Shown in pieces: positions 52,515 through 61,436 of a stretch of DNA of 64,000 bases. The translations under genes and the position numbers were made by a program. The notes beneath the pieces were generated by a model. That model was not told the origin of the DNA, made no database searches, and saw only the letters and a program-made list of their open reading frames with translations. How positions within the stretch are numbered: position 1 is the first letter of the stretch; the number at the start of each line of letters is the position of its first letter. Source of the DNA: Pseudomonas sp. ADAK13 (GTDB taxonomy: Bacteria; Pseudomonadota; Gammaproteobacteria; Pseudomonadales; Pseudomonadaceae); the NCBI RefSeq assembly GCF_012935715.1, contig NZ_CP052860.1, positions 3,720,001 through 3,784,000 on the forward strand, written 5' to 3'.

Positions 52515-53453
52515 ATGCCCGCCACATCTGATCAACCAATGGCTGCCCTCGTGATCATCAACTTCGACCTCAACGACCTCCAAGCCTTCCGTGCCGTCGT
52601 AGACAAGGGCAGTTTCCGTGCGGCGGCCGAAGCTATCCGTATCTCCCAGCCGGCCCTCAGCCGGCGCATCGAGAAGCTCGAATCCGCCCTTGACGTCAAA
52701 CTCTTCGAACGCACTACGCGCCGGGTCAGCCTGACCATGGTCGGTCGCGCGTTCCTGCCCCAAGTCGAGCGCATGCTCGATGACCTGGACATCGCCTTGA
52801 TGGGCATCAGCAACGTGGCCTCAACCCGCATGGGCAACGTCACCATCGCCTGTGTGCCGTCCACCGCGTACTACTTCATGCCCCACGTGATCTCCGAATT
52901 CCACAAGCTCTATCCGAAGATTCGCCTGCGGGTGTTGGACGCGAGTGCCGGCGAGGTGTGTGCGGCGGTGGAAAGTGGCGAGGCAGATTTCGGCGTGAGT
53001 TTCAGCGGCAGCCTGGCCGACGGGGTGGAGTTCGAGCTGTTGCTGCAAGAGCGTTATGTGCTGGCCTGTCGCCGGGAACATCCATTGGCGGACCGGGCCA
53101 GTGTGACGTGGGCCGAGGCGTACGAGCACGACTACATCACCGTGGACAAGACCTCAGGCAATCGCTTCCTGCTGGACCAGGCCCTGCGCGGCGTGCGGGT
53201 GAAGAAGCAAAGCATCTGCGAAACCCATCACGTGACCACGATGATCGGGCTGGTGGAGGCGGGGCTTGGGGTGGCGATGGTGCCGTCGATTGCAATGCCG
53301 GCAGGCGAGCACCCGATTCTGATGAGTGTGCCGCTGGTGGAGCCGGAGGTGGTGCGCAATGTGGGGTTGATCAAGCGCCGCGGGCGTACGTTGACGCCGG
53401 CGGCACTGGAACTGGAGCGGTTGACGCGGGAGATGCCGTTTCGGTCAGTGTGA
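52515..53453 (+). CDS. LysR-family transcriptional regulator
   Basis: This 312-residue regulator has the HTH in LNDLQAFRAVVDKGSFRAAA followed by ISQPALSRRIEKLE, and an effector domain with AVESGEADFGVSFSG. It belongs to the group near CynR/CbbR. It runs toward the ModA-like and MHS genes and overlaps the former's end by 9 bases. Start at 52515 or the ATG at 52539; neither has a good Shine-Dalgarno sequence. Confidence 0.88.
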   Translation: MPATSDQPMAALVIINFDLNDLQAFRAVVDKGSFRAAAEAIRISQPALSRRIEKLESALDVKLFERTTRRVSLTMVGRAFLPQVERMLDDLDIALMGISNVASTRMGNVTIACVPSTAYYFMPHVISEFHKLYPKIRLRVLDASAGEVCAAVESGEADFGVSFSGSLADGVEFELLLQERYVLACRREHPLADRASVTWAEAYEHDYITVDKTSGNRFLLDQALRGVRVKKQSICETHHVTTMIGLVEAGLGVAMVPSIAMPAGEHPILMSVPLVEPEVVRNVGLIKRRGRTLTPAALELERLTREMPFRSV

Positions 53454-54203
53454 CACCGAGTCCAGGCCGGTGGATTGCACCACCGGTTGCGCCTGGGGCG
53501 AGGCGAGGAATTGCAGGAGCTTTTTCGCCTGCGCCGGGTGTTCGGCGTTCACCGGAATGCCTGCGGCAAACCGGGTGACGGACTGCACGTCTTCAGGGAT
53601 TTTTCCGACGTAGGTCACGCCCGGAATCGGCAGCAATTCAGAGACCTGCTGCAAGCCCACCTCGTAGTCACCCTTGGCCACCTGGGAGGCCACCGGGATG
53701 CGTTCGATCATGGTGCCCTTGGACGGCATGCCGAGTTTCTTGAACAGTTCCTTTTCGACGTAGACGCCGCTGGCGCTGTCCGAATACGCCACGGATTTGG
53801 CGTTGGTCAGTACGGCCTTCAGTTCGGCATCGGTGGCAATCGAGGGCTTGGCAGCGCCTTCCTTGACCACCAGGCCGATGCGCGAATCCGCCAGCTCAAC
53901 GCGGGACGCCTTGTCGACCTTGCCTTGCTTGATCAGCTCATCCAGCGCGTAGCCGACCATGATCACCACGTCGGCGTGTTCGCCACGGGCCAGGCGGTTG
54001 GGAATCGCTTCCGGCGCCTTGCCCATCGACGGGCCGAGGATGGTGTCGAGGGTGTCGCCGCTCTGTGTCGCGTATTGCGCACCCAGCACCTTGTAGGCAG
54101 CGGTGAAGCCGCCTGAGGTCATCACTTTTAATGCTTCAGCGTGGGCAACCATCGCCACGGAACCGATCGCCAGTGCCACCAGTGTTTTCAACAGGGATTT
54201 CAT
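53445..54203 (-). CDS. ModA-like periplasmic substrate-binding protein
   Basis: This 252-residue protein has a signal peptide (cleavage after AHA, about 22) and a type II binding fold similar to ModA (LKVMTSGGFTAAYKVLGAQY near the mature start). It has no ABC permease or ATPase beside it. Instead it lies 12 bases after an MHS symporter gene in the same operon. It may bind an organic acid rather than molybdate, which is inference from context. Confidence 0.83.
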   Translation of the reverse strand: MKSLLKTLVALAIGSVAMVAHAEALKVMTSGGFTAAYKVLGAQYATQSGDTLDTILGPSMGKAPEAIPNRLARGEHADVVIMVGYALDELIKQGKVDKASRVELADSRIGLVVKEGAAKPSIATDAELKAVLTNAKSVAYSDSASGVYVEKELFKKLGMPSKGTMIERIPVASQVAKGDYEVGLQQVSELLPIPGVTYVGKIPEDVQSVTRFAAGIPVNAEHPAQAKKLLQFLASPQAQPVVQSTGLDSVSH

Positions 54204-54215
54204 CGGCGTGGCTCC

Positions 54216-55508
54216 TCAGGCGACTTGCAGGCGGGCACTGGCACGGCGATACAGCGCGAACGTTGCGCACAGGGCGCACAGCGCGGCAAACATCAGCCAG
54301 TAGGCGGGCGAAGCCTTGTCGCCCGTCTCGTGGATAAACCAGGTGGAAATCGCCGGGGTAAACCCACCGAAGATCGCGGTCGCCAGGCTGTAGGCCAGGG
54401 AGAAGCCCGCCACGCGCACTTCCACCGGCATGATTTCGGTCAGGGCCGGGATCATTGCGCCGTTGTACATGCCGTAGAGGAAGGAGAACCACAGCAGGGT
54501 TTCCAGCATGTGGGCGAAGCTTGGTGCATTTACGACGTAGGACAGTGCCGGGTAGGCGGTAAGCACGGTGAGGGTGGTCATGGCGATCAGCACGGGCTTG
54601 CGGCCAAAACGGTCACTCAGGGTGCCGCCGATGGGCAGCCAGATGAAGTTCGACACGGCCACCAGCAAGGTCACCAGCAGGGCGTCGGAAGTGGTCAGGT
54701 TGAGCACGGTTTTGCCGAAGGTCGGCGCGTAGACGGTGATCAGGTAGAAAGCGGTGGTGGTCATTGCCACCATCATCATGCCGCCGATCACGATGGTCCA
54801 ATTCTTCACCAGCGTGGCCAGCACTTCGCGCATGGTTGGGCGGTGCTTGCGGTTGGCGAACTCTTCGGTTTCCTGCAGGTTACGGCGCAGCACGAAGATG
54901 AACGGGATGATCACGCAGCCGATGGCGAACGGAATGCGCCAGCCCCAATCGGCAACCACGGCCGGTTCCATCCATTGGTTCAGGCCATAACCCAGGGCGG
55001 CAGCGACCACGATGGAGATCTGCTGGCTGCCCGATTGCCAGCTGGTGTAGAAACCCTTGCGGCCCGGGGTGGCCATTTCGGCCAGGTACACCGACACGCC
55101 ACCCAGTTCTGCGCCGGCCGAGAAGCCTTGCAACAGACGGCCCATCAGCACCAGCAGCGGTGCCCACAAACCAATGGTGTGATAGCCCGGCACCAGCACG
55201 ATCAGCAGGGTGCCACTGGCCATGATCGCCAGGGTCACGATCAAGCCTTTGCGACGGCCCACATCATCAATGTACGCACCGAGGATGATGGCCCCCAGTG
55301 GACGCATCAAAAAGCCCGCGCCGAACACGGCGAAGGTCATCATTAATGACGCAAATTCATTGGCAGCAGGGAAGAAGGCGGCAGCGATATAGGTGGCATA
55401 GAAGCCGAACAGAAAGAAGTCGAACTGTTCGAGAAAGTTGCCGGAGGTGACGCGAAAGACCGCGCCGACTTTGGAGCGGGCAGAGTCAGGCCGTGAAGGG
55501 TTTTGCAT
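54216..55508 (-). CDS. MHS-family organic acid:H+ symporter (citrate/tricarballylate-like)
   Basis: This 430-residue, twelve-segment MFS protein has [19 protein letters not shown] at the start, the loop [13 protein letters not shown] and the second-half loop [10 protein letters not shown]. It most resembles citrate and tricarballylate symporters of the CitA/TcuC type. It is followed by the ModA-like gene. About 200 bases upstream hold its promoter; nothing more could be assigned there. Confidence 0.88.
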   Translation of the reverse strand: MQNPSRPDSARSKVGAVFRVTSGNFLEQFDFFLFGFYATYIAAAFFPAANEFASLMMTFAVFGAGFLMRPLGAIILGAYIDDVGRRKGLIVTLAIMASGTLLIVLVPGYHTIGLWAPLLVLMGRLLQGFSAGAELGGVSVYLAEMATPGRKGFYTSWQSGSQQISIVVAAALGYGLNQWMEPAVVADWGWRIPFAIGCVIIPFIFVLRRNLQETEEFANRKHRPTMREVLATLVKNWTIVIGGMMMVAMTTTAFYLITVYAPTFGKTVLNLTTSDALLVTLLVAVSNFIWLPIGGTLSDRFGRKPVLIAMTTLTVLTAYPALSYVVNAPSFAHMLETLLWFSFLYGMYNGAMIPALTEIMPVEVRVAGFSLAYSLATAIFGGFTPAISTWFIHETGDKASPAYWLMFAALCALCATFALYRRASARLQVA

Positions 55509-55706
55509 TTTTTTGTGTCTCCAGCGTTCTTTTTAAAGTGCTTGTTTCGCTTAAGACCGCGGATAGTGGCTGACACATTTAGAAATGATAAGTGAGTTGT
55601 TTACATGTATTGATGCGCTGCGGTTATCAATCGGCGGACTCACACAAAACCGCTCCCTCATCTATGCTTCCCCAGTGTGTCCAAATCTTACGGATGGGAG
55701 GTGGGT

Positions 55707-55853
55707 ATGAGTAACGAGCAGAAGCAGCGCGAGGAGTTGGAGCTGGAGCGGGCCAGGAAGCTTCGCGAGGAAGAAAAACCGCAGACCTGGAAGCATCCGG
55801 ACGATGGCACGGAGCTGTCGGAGCGCGATCAGGAGCGCCCGCTCAGGCCTTGA
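55707..55853 (+). CDS. Small highly charged protein (48 aa)
   Basis: This is a 48-residue protein, starting MSNEQKQREELELERARKLR and ending RPLRP. About half of its residues are Glu, Lys, Arg or Asp, with a predicted helix in the first half. GGAGG lies five bases upstream of the ATG, which is strong support for translation. I do not recognise a family. A REPIN begins 15 bases after the stop. Confidence 0.65.
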   Translation: MSNEQKQREELELERARKLREEEKPQTWKHPDDGTELSERDQERPLRP

Positions 55854-55867
55854 GGCGTGCATTTCAC

Positions 55868-55980
55868 TGTGGCGAGGGAGCTTGCTGTGGCGAGGGAGCT
55901 TGCTCCCGTTGGGCTGCGAAGCGGCCCCAAGATTTTGGGAGCGCTTCGCACTCCAGCGGGAGCAAGCTCCCTCGCCACAG
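55868..55980. repeat. REPIN of a second type with a duplicated arm
   Basis: The arm TGTGGCGAGGGAGCTTGCTC (55886 onward) is inverted at 55957-55980 (GAGCAAGCTCCCTCGCCACA). The first 18 bases of the left arm also occur in tandem at 55868-55885, a partial duplication. Internal shorter inverted parts (CTGCGAAGCG and its partner) lie between the arms. The arms differ from those of the other three REPINs here (GTGGGAGC or GTAGGAGC type). Confidence 0.85.
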
Positions 55981-55986
55981 TACGAT

Positions 55987-56376
55987 TCACTGAATCGGCG
56001 TACACAACTCCACCAGCGTGCCATCCGGGCACCGCACATATGCCACCACCTGCCCCCAGGGCTTGGTGCTCGGCGCTGCCAGTTCTGTCGCGCCCTCCGC
56101 CAGCGCTCTGGCATGGGCCTTTGGCACATCTTCAGTCACAAACCCCAGCTCCATCCCCAGCGGCTGCCGTGAAGCATGCGCCTCTACGTGCCCGCCCTTG
56201 AAGTTCATCTCGCCCAGCTCATGCGCCGCGAAGGCGAGGGTGGTACCCCCCGTATCCAGCTCACCATACGTCCCCGATTCATGCAGGAAACGGCGACTGA
56301 AGCCGAAGGCTTTTTCGAAGAATTGCAGGGATGCGGACACGTCCGGGACGTAGACGATGGTGTAGGCAAATTTCAT
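55987..56376 (-). CDS. VOC-family (glyoxalase-like) protein
   Basis: This 129-residue protein has two beta-alpha-beta-beta-beta units of the vicinal oxygen chelate fold: FAYTIVYVPDVSASLQFFEKA and the closing YVRCPDGTLVELCTP. Metal ligands are probably Glu in GELDT or MELGF and Glu in LVELC, though the first-position His is not clear. Enzymatic role unknown. It stands alone. Confidence 0.83.
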   Translation of the reverse strand: MKFAYTIVYVPDVSASLQFFEKAFGFSRRFLHESGTYGELDTGGTTLAFAAHELGEMNFKGGHVEAHASRQPLGMELGFVTEDVPKAHARALAEGATELAAPSTKPWGQVVAYVRCPDGTLVELCTPIQ

Positions 56377-56442
56377 GGTTCAGCGGTCCTTGCTTGAGAG
56401 AGGGGTCATTAAAGTCAGCGTCGCACGGACGGTCAACGGGAA

Positions 56443-56475
56443 ACTATTTGACATATTTGATTTGTGATCACATAT
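56443..56475. promoter_or_regulatory. Likely promoter and operator of GntR-led cluster
   Basis: TTGACA at 56448-56453 could be a -35 element. The palindrome TGTGATCACA at 56463-56472 lies just downstream, inside the expected spacer. This placement, 38 bases before the GntR ATG, suits autorepression by the GntR protein. The core also resembles a Vfr/CRP half-pair, which I cannot exclude. Confidence 0.45.
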
Positions 56476-56510
56476 TGAGGCCATAAGAACGACAACACAG
56501 GTTTTGACTC

Positions 56511-57233
56511 ATGACAGATGGCCCGCTTCTCCTTCCCACCTTGCGCCAGGTGTCCCGCGATACCTTGCAAGACCAGGTTTATCGCCAGATCCGCGAAGCC
56601 CTGATGAGTGGTCGTTTCCAGCCCGGCCAGAAACTCACCATCCGCGGCCTTGCCGAAGCCCTCGGCTCCAGCCCCATGCCGGTGCGCGAAGCCCTCCAGC
56701 GCCTGAGCGCCGAAAACGCCTTTGAAGTCACCGAAACTTCCCGTCTGCGGGTACGCATGATGACGGTCGAACGCCTGCGCGAGATTCGCGATGCGCGGGT
56801 CGCCCTGGAAGGTTTGCTGGCGGAAAAGGCCGTGCTGCTCCTGGAAAAAGCCGACCTCGACGAAATCTCCGACCTCTGCCAGCAGATGCAACAAGCCGCC
56901 GACGAAGTCGACGTTTCCCGCTACCTGTGGACCAACTTCGCCTTTCACCGTCGGATCTATGCCGTCGCCCAGGCCGAATTGACCATGGCTGCCGTGGAAA
57001 ACTTCTGGCTGCACATGGGCCCGTGTTTTGCCCTGGTCGCTCCCGATAAAGCTCACTTGCAGCGCTCGATGGAGGCGCACACGCGCATCGTCGAAGCCCT
57101 GGCCGCCCGCGATGGCGCCGGCGCCCGCGCTGCCGTGACCGATGACATCATGCAGGCCGCCGATTCCCTGGCGCGCCTGCTCGTCAAGAACGACCGCTCG
57201 CGGTCGTCTGTTTCAGGAGGTAAACGTGCATGA
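56511..57233 (+). CDS. GntR-family regulator (FCD domain)
   Basis: This 240-residue regulator has a winged HTH at about 20-85 (DQVYRQIREALMSGRFQPG, then SSPMPVREALQRL) and an FCD effector domain with helical bundle and metal-type His residues (NFAFHRRIYAVA and SMEAHTRIVEAL). It heads the SDR-BKACE-lactonase cluster, overlaps the SDR gene as ATGA and probably controls it in response to the substrate. Confidence 0.92.
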   Translation: MTDGPLLLPTLRQVSRDTLQDQVYRQIREALMSGRFQPGQKLTIRGLAEALGSSPMPVREALQRLSAENAFEVTETSRLRVRMMTVERLREIRDARVALEGLLAEKAVLLLEKADLDEISDLCQQMQQAADEVDVSRYLWTNFAFHRRIYAVAQAELTMAAVENFWLHMGPCFALVAPDKAHLQRSMEAHTRIVEALAARDGAGARAAVTDDIMQAADSLARLLVKNDRSRSSVSGGKRA

Positions 57234-58018
57234 GTGTCCTACAACGGCTGCAGCCTTATCCTGGGTTACGTGTGTTGATTTCCGGCGGGGCTGCCGGCAT
57301 CGGTGAAGTGTTGGCCGCGGCGTATCTGGAGGCGGGCGCCAAGGTGCATGTGTGTGATGTCAGCGAACCGGCCCTGGCGGCGTTTCGCGACAAGTACCCG
57401 GGCACCGTGGCCACCCGTGCCGACGTGAGTGATGCCGCGCAGATCGAGGTGGTGTTCCAGGTGCAGCGCGAGCAGTTCGGCGGGCTGGATGTGCTGGTCA
57501 ACAACGCCGGGATTGCCGGGCCCACCGGCGGTATCGATGCCATCAGCGATGCCGAGTGGCAAGCCACGATCAACATCAACCTGACAGCGCAATACCGCTT
57601 TGCCCACCACGCAGTACCGATGCTCAAGGAATCGTCCCACGGCCATCTGTTGCATATCGCCTCGGTCGCCGGGCGTCTCGGCTACGCCTGGCGCACGCCG
57701 TATGCCGCGACCAAGTGGGCCATCGTCGGCTTGATGAAATCCCTGGCCTCGGAGCTGGGCGAAAGCGACATCCGCGTCAACGCCTTGCTGCCCGGCATCG
57801 TCGAAGGCCCGCGCATGGACGGCGTGATTCGCGCCCGTGCCGAACAGGTCGGCGTGCCCGAAGCCGAGATGCGCCAGGAATACCTCAACAAGATCTCCCT
57901 CAAGCGCATGGTCACCGCCGAAGACGTCGCGGCCATGGCCTTGTTTCTCTGCTCGCCCGCCGCCCGCAATGTCACCGGCCAGGCGATCAGTGTCGACGGC
58001 AACGTCGAGTACCTGTAG
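57230..58018 (+). CDS. Short-chain dehydrogenase/reductase
   Basis: This 262-residue SDR has the nucleotide motif SGGAAGIG (18-25; usual TGxxxGIG), an Asp after the second strand (VCDVSE), suggesting NAD preference, NNAG (about 88-91) and the catalytic set ASVAGR, YAATKWA. In this cluster it likely oxidises a hydroxyl group of the substrate before the BKACE or lactonase step. AGGAGG upstream of the ATG is inside the GntR gene. Confidence 0.9.
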   Translation: MSVLQRLQPYPGLRVLISGGAAGIGEVLAAAYLEAGAKVHVCDVSEPALAAFRDKYPGTVATRADVSDAAQIEVVFQVQREQFGGLDVLVNNAGIAGPTGGIDAISDAEWQATININLTAQYRFAHHAVPMLKESSHGHLLHIASVAGRLGYAWRTPYAATKWAIVGLMKSLASELGESDIRVNALLPGIVEGPRMDGVIRARAEQVGVPEAEMRQEYLNKISLKRMVTAEDVAAMALFLCSPAARNVTGQAISVDGNVEYL

Positions 58019-58075
58019 GCCGCGCCAGCGTTAGCCAAGGAAGAACACACACGCAGCACCCGGGATTTTTTTCAT

Positions 58076-58083
58076 AAGAATAA
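58076..58083 (+). promoter_or_regulatory. Hfq/Crc-type motif before BKACE gene
   Basis: AAGAATAA followed by AAGTCGGAG puts an AAnAAnAA motif six bases upstream of the Shine-Dalgarno sequence of the BKACE gene, where Hfq with Crc could block ribosomes on preferred carbon sources. Confidence 0.5.
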
Positions 58084-58099
58084 AAGTCGGAGAATCGTC

Positions 58100-59032
58100 A
58101 TGTCCAAAAATCGTCCTGTCATCATCACCTGCGCCGTCACCGGTGCCATCCATACGCCGTCGATGTCGCCGCATTTGCCGATCACCGCGCAGGAAATCGC
58201 CGACGCCGCCATCGGTGCCGCCGAAGCCGGCGCCGCGATTGTTCACCTGCATGCCCGCGATCCCATCGATGGCCGCCCCAGCCAGGACCCCGCGCTGTTC
58301 GCCGAATTCCTGCCGCAAATCAAAGCTGCCAGCGACGTGGTGATCAACATCACCACCGGTGGCGCACCGACCATGGGCGTTGAAGAACGCCTGCAACCGG
58401 TGATGCAGTTCAAACCGGAACTGGCCTCGTTGAACATGGGTTCGATGAACTTCGGCCTGTACGAAATGCTTAACCGCTTTACCGAGTTCAAGCACGACTG
58501 GGAGCGTCCGTACCTGGAAGAAAGCGACGACCGGATCTTTCGCAACACCTTCCGCGACATTACCCACATCCTCAATTCCTGCGCCGAGAACCGCACCCGT
58601 TTCGAAATCGAGTGCTACGACATCGGCCACCTGTACACCGCCGCTCATTTCCTGGAACGCGGCCTGCTCAAGCCGCCGCTGTTTATCCAGTCGGTTTTCG
58701 GTTTGCGCGGCGGCATCGGCGGCCACCCGGAAGACCTGGCGCACATGCGTCGCACCGCCGACCGGCTGTTTGGTGACGACTACGTGTGGTCAATCCTCGG
58801 CGCCGGCCGTGGGCAAATTCCGTTGGCAACCATGGGGCTGTCCATGGGCAGCAACGCACGGGTCGGCCTGGAGGATTCGCTGTGGGATGGCCCGGGCAAA
58901 CTGGCCGCGTCCAACGCCGATCAGGTGCGGCGCATTCGCACGGTGATCGAAGCCCTCGGGCACCGGGTTGCCACGCCGGATGAAGCGCGGGAAATCCTTG
59001 GGCTGAAGGGGCGCGACCAGGTCAACTTCTAA
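58100..59032 (+). CDS. Beta-keto acid cleavage enzyme (BKACE, DUF849)
   Basis: This 310-residue protein is a TIM-barrel BKACE: ITCAVTGAIHTPSMSPHLP at the start, then zinc motif HLHARD (His-x-His) and later FGLRGGIGGHPEDLAHM. The family condenses a beta-keto acid with acetyl-CoA and splits it to acetoacetate and a new acyl-CoA. The subgroup, and so the keto acid, cannot be named here. Confidence 0.92.
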   Translation: MSKNRPVIITCAVTGAIHTPSMSPHLPITAQEIADAAIGAAEAGAAIVHLHARDPIDGRPSQDPALFAEFLPQIKAASDVVINITTGGAPTMGVEERLQPVMQFKPELASLNMGSMNFGLYEMLNRFTEFKHDWERPYLEESDDRIFRNTFRDITHILNSCAENRTRFEIECYDIGHLYTAAHFLERGLLKPPLFIQSVFGLRGGIGGHPEDLAHMRRTADRLFGDDYVWSILGAGRGQIPLATMGLSMGSNARVGLEDSLWDGPGKLAASNADQVRRIRTVIEALGHRVATPDEAREILGLKGRDQVNF

Positions 59033-59077
59033 GTGATAAACCGGCCGCGTCACGGCGCGGCCATGCCCATCCCGCAC

Positions 59078-59085
59078 AACAACAA
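59078..59085 (+). promoter_or_regulatory. Hfq/Crc-type motif before SMP-30 gene
   Basis: CACAACAACAAAAAAGGGG contains AACAACAA immediately upstream of a GGGG Shine-Dalgarno sequence and 17 bases before the ATG at 59102. This is a strong candidate for Hfq/Crc translational repression. Confidence 0.6.
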
Positions 59086-59101
59086 AAAAGGGGATAACAC
59101 C

Positions 59102-59980
59102 ATGCGTATCGAAGTGCTTGTCGACGTGAAAACCACCCTGGGCGAAGGCCCGGTGTGGGACGTCGAGCAACAACGGTTGTACTGGATCGACAGCGCTGAC
59201 GGCCGGATCCTGCGCTGCACCGATGACGGTCGCGAGCTGCGTGCCTGGGACGTGGGCCAGAAGATCGGCTCCATGGCCCTGCGCCATAGCGGCGATGCGG
59301 CCATCGTCGCTCTGCAAAACGGCGTGCACATCCTTGACCTCAACAGCGGCGAACTGGCGCTGGTGATCGACCCGGAACCCGCGCTGCCCAACAACCGCCT
59401 CAACGACGGCAAGGTCGACCGCCAGGGACGCTTTGTCTTCGGCTCCATGGACACCCAGGAAGACAGCGCCAGCGCCAAACTCTACCGCCTGGACGCAGAC
59501 CTGAGCCTGCACACCCTGGACGAAGGCATCATCGTGTCCAACGGCCCGTGCTGGAGCCCGTCGGGCGACACGCTCTACTTTTGCGACACCTGGTCCGGCG
59601 AGATCTGGGCCTATGACTACGACCTGGCCAGCGGCGCCGTGAGCAACCGACGCACCTTCGCCAAGGTCGACACCAGCGGTGGTGGCGCCGCCGACGGCTG
59701 CACCGTGGATGCCGAAGGCTGCCTGTGGCAGGCGCTGGTCTACGCCGGAAAACTGGTGCGCTACACACCGGATGGCCAGGTCGACCGGATCATCCAGATG
59801 CCGGTGAAAAAAGTTACCAGCCTGACCTTCGGCGGGCCGAACCTGGACACCCTGTTCGTGACCTCCATGGCCAAGCCGCCGTTGCCGCGTTTCCCGGCCG
59901 ACGGTCAGCAGCGCGGGGCGCTTTTTGCGATTACCGGGCTGGGCGTGCAAGGAATAGCCGAGCGACGGTTCGCCAGCTAG
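59102..59980 (+). CDS. SMP-30/gluconolactonase family protein
   Basis: This 292-residue six-bladed propeller has the metal ligand Glu15 in LGEGPVW, an Asn in PNNRLNDGKVDRQG and the Asn-Asp set in SNGPCWSPSGDTLYFCDT. These features match calcium or zinc lactonases for sugar or short-chain lactones. With the SDR upstream it suggests oxidation to a lactone followed by ring opening. The start at 59102 fits the family; the frame is open to 59033. Confidence 0.9.
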   Translation: MRIEVLVDVKTTLGEGPVWDVEQQRLYWIDSADGRILRCTDDGRELRAWDVGQKIGSMALRHSGDAAIVALQNGVHILDLNSGELALVIDPEPALPNNRLNDGKVDRQGRFVFGSMDTQEDSASAKLYRLDADLSLHTLDEGIIVSNGPCWSPSGDTLYFCDTWSGEIWAYDYDLASGAVSNRRTFAKVDTSGGGAADGCTVDAEGCLWQALVYAGKLVRYTPDGQVDRIIQMPVKKVTSLTFGGPNLDTLFVTSMAKPPLPRFPADGQQRGALFAITGLGVQGIAERRFAS

Positions 59981-60054
59981 CGCGTTTTTTCAACAAGGCA
60001 TATTCCTTCCGCAACCTTGTGTCAGTGCGCGCCCTCGCGCGCCTGGAGAAACCC

Positions 60055-61377
60055 ATGGCAACCTTAAAAAAAGCCTCGCTGCGCAGCATTCACCGGCACT
60101 CCTGGGTGTCGTTGCTGGTGTGCTGGATGATCTGGATCCTCAACGCCTACGACCGTGAGATCGTGCTGCGCCTGGGGCCGACCATCTCCAAGCATTTCGA
60201 TTTGTCGGCTGATCAGTGGGGCACCATGGCCACGGTGATCATGCTCGCCCTGGCCCTGCTGGATATTCCTGGCTCCATGTGGAGCGACCGCTACGGCGGA
60301 GGCTGGAAGCGTGCGCGGTTCCAGGTGCCGCTGGTGCTGGGCTACACCGCGATTTCGTTTCTCTCCGGGTTCAAGGCCCTGAGCGGCAACCTCGCGACCT
60401 TTATTGCGCTGCGGGTGGGCGTCAACCTCGGTGCAGGCTGGGGTGAGCCGGTGGGCGTGAGCAACACCGCCGAATGGTGGCCGGTGGAGCGTCGTGGTTT
60501 TGCCCTGGGCGCGCACCATACGGGTTACCCGATTGGCGCCATGCTCAGTGGCATCGTCGCCAGTTTTGTCATCAGCACTTTTGGTGAAGACAACTGGCGC
60601 TACGTGTTCTTCTTCGCGTTTGTCGTGGCCTTGCCGCTGATGATTTTCTGGGCGCGGTATTCCACCGCCGAACGTATAACCGCGCTGTACGTCGACATCG
60701 CCGCCAAGGGCATGACCCCGCCGGACAACGCACCGGCCAGCCAGGTAAAAGGCCACGCCTGGCGCACCTTTATCGCCACCTTGCGCAACCGCAATATCGC
60801 CCTCACGGCGGGTAATACGATGCTGACCCAAGTCGTGTACATGGGCGTCAACATCGTGCTGCCGGCGTACCTCTACAACATCGCCGGGCTGTCCCTGGCG
60901 GAGTCGGCGGGCATGAGCGTGGTGTTCACCCTGACCGGGATTCTCGGGCAACTGGTGTGGCCGTCGCTGTCGGACATCATTGGCCGGCGCGTCACCCTGA
61001 TCATCTGCGGGGTGTGGATGGCCGCCAGTGTCGGGGCGTTCTACTTCGCCAACACCCTGACCCTGATCATCGTCGTGCAACTGCTGTTCGGCCTGGTGGC
61101 CAACGCGGTGTGGCCGATCTACTACGCGGTGGCCTGCGACTCGGCCGAGCCGTCGGCGACCTCCACCGCCAACGGCATCATCACCACCGCGATGTTCATC
61201 GGCGGCGGCCTGGCGCCGGTGCTGATGGGCAGCCTGATTGCCATGGGCGGCGGCTGGACCACCTTGCACGGCTACACGGTGTGCTTCTTCGTGATGGCCG
61301 GCTGTGCCCTGGGCGGGGCGCTGCTGCAACTGTTTTCCCACCGCCCGCCGGCGCTGGTTGCGCAACTCGAACCCTAG
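60055..61377 (+). CDS. MFS transporter
   Basis: This 440-residue, twelve-segment MFS protein has WMIWILNAYDREIVLRLGPT in segment 1, the loop SMWSDRYGGGWKRARF and the half-repeat loop SLSDIIGRRVTL. It resembles sugar-acid carriers more than drug pumps. GGAG precedes the ATG at 60055 by 5 bases. The frame is open much further upstream, through the SMP-30 gene, but that is chance. Confidence 0.9.
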   Translation: MATLKKASLRSIHRHSWVSLLVCWMIWILNAYDREIVLRLGPTISKHFDLSADQWGTMATVIMLALALLDIPGSMWSDRYGGGWKRARFQVPLVLGYTAISFLSGFKALSGNLATFIALRVGVNLGAGWGEPVGVSNTAEWWPVERRGFALGAHHTGYPIGAMLSGIVASFVISTFGEDNWRYVFFFAFVVALPLMIFWARYSTAERITALYVDIAAKGMTPPDNAPASQVKGHAWRTFIATLRNRNIALTAGNTMLTQVVYMGVNIVLPAYLYNIAGLSLAESAGMSVVFTLTGILGQLVWPSLSDIIGRRVTLIICGVWMAASVGAFYFANTLTLIIVVQLLFGLVANAVWPIYYAVACDSAEPSATSTANGIITTAMFIGGGLAPVLMGSLIAMGGGWTTLHGYTVCFFVMAGCALGGALLQLFSHRPPALVAQLEP

Positions 61378-61436
61378 AACAACACCGATGCGTCCCCCAG
61401 CCAGGGTGCTGGCGGGGCGCCAAGAGGACTTGCCCG

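Noticed and set aside
55868..55980. Repeats resembling a short CRISPR array
   Set aside because: The repeats are inverted REP arms with one 18-base tandem copy; there are no regular spacers and no cas genes in the window.
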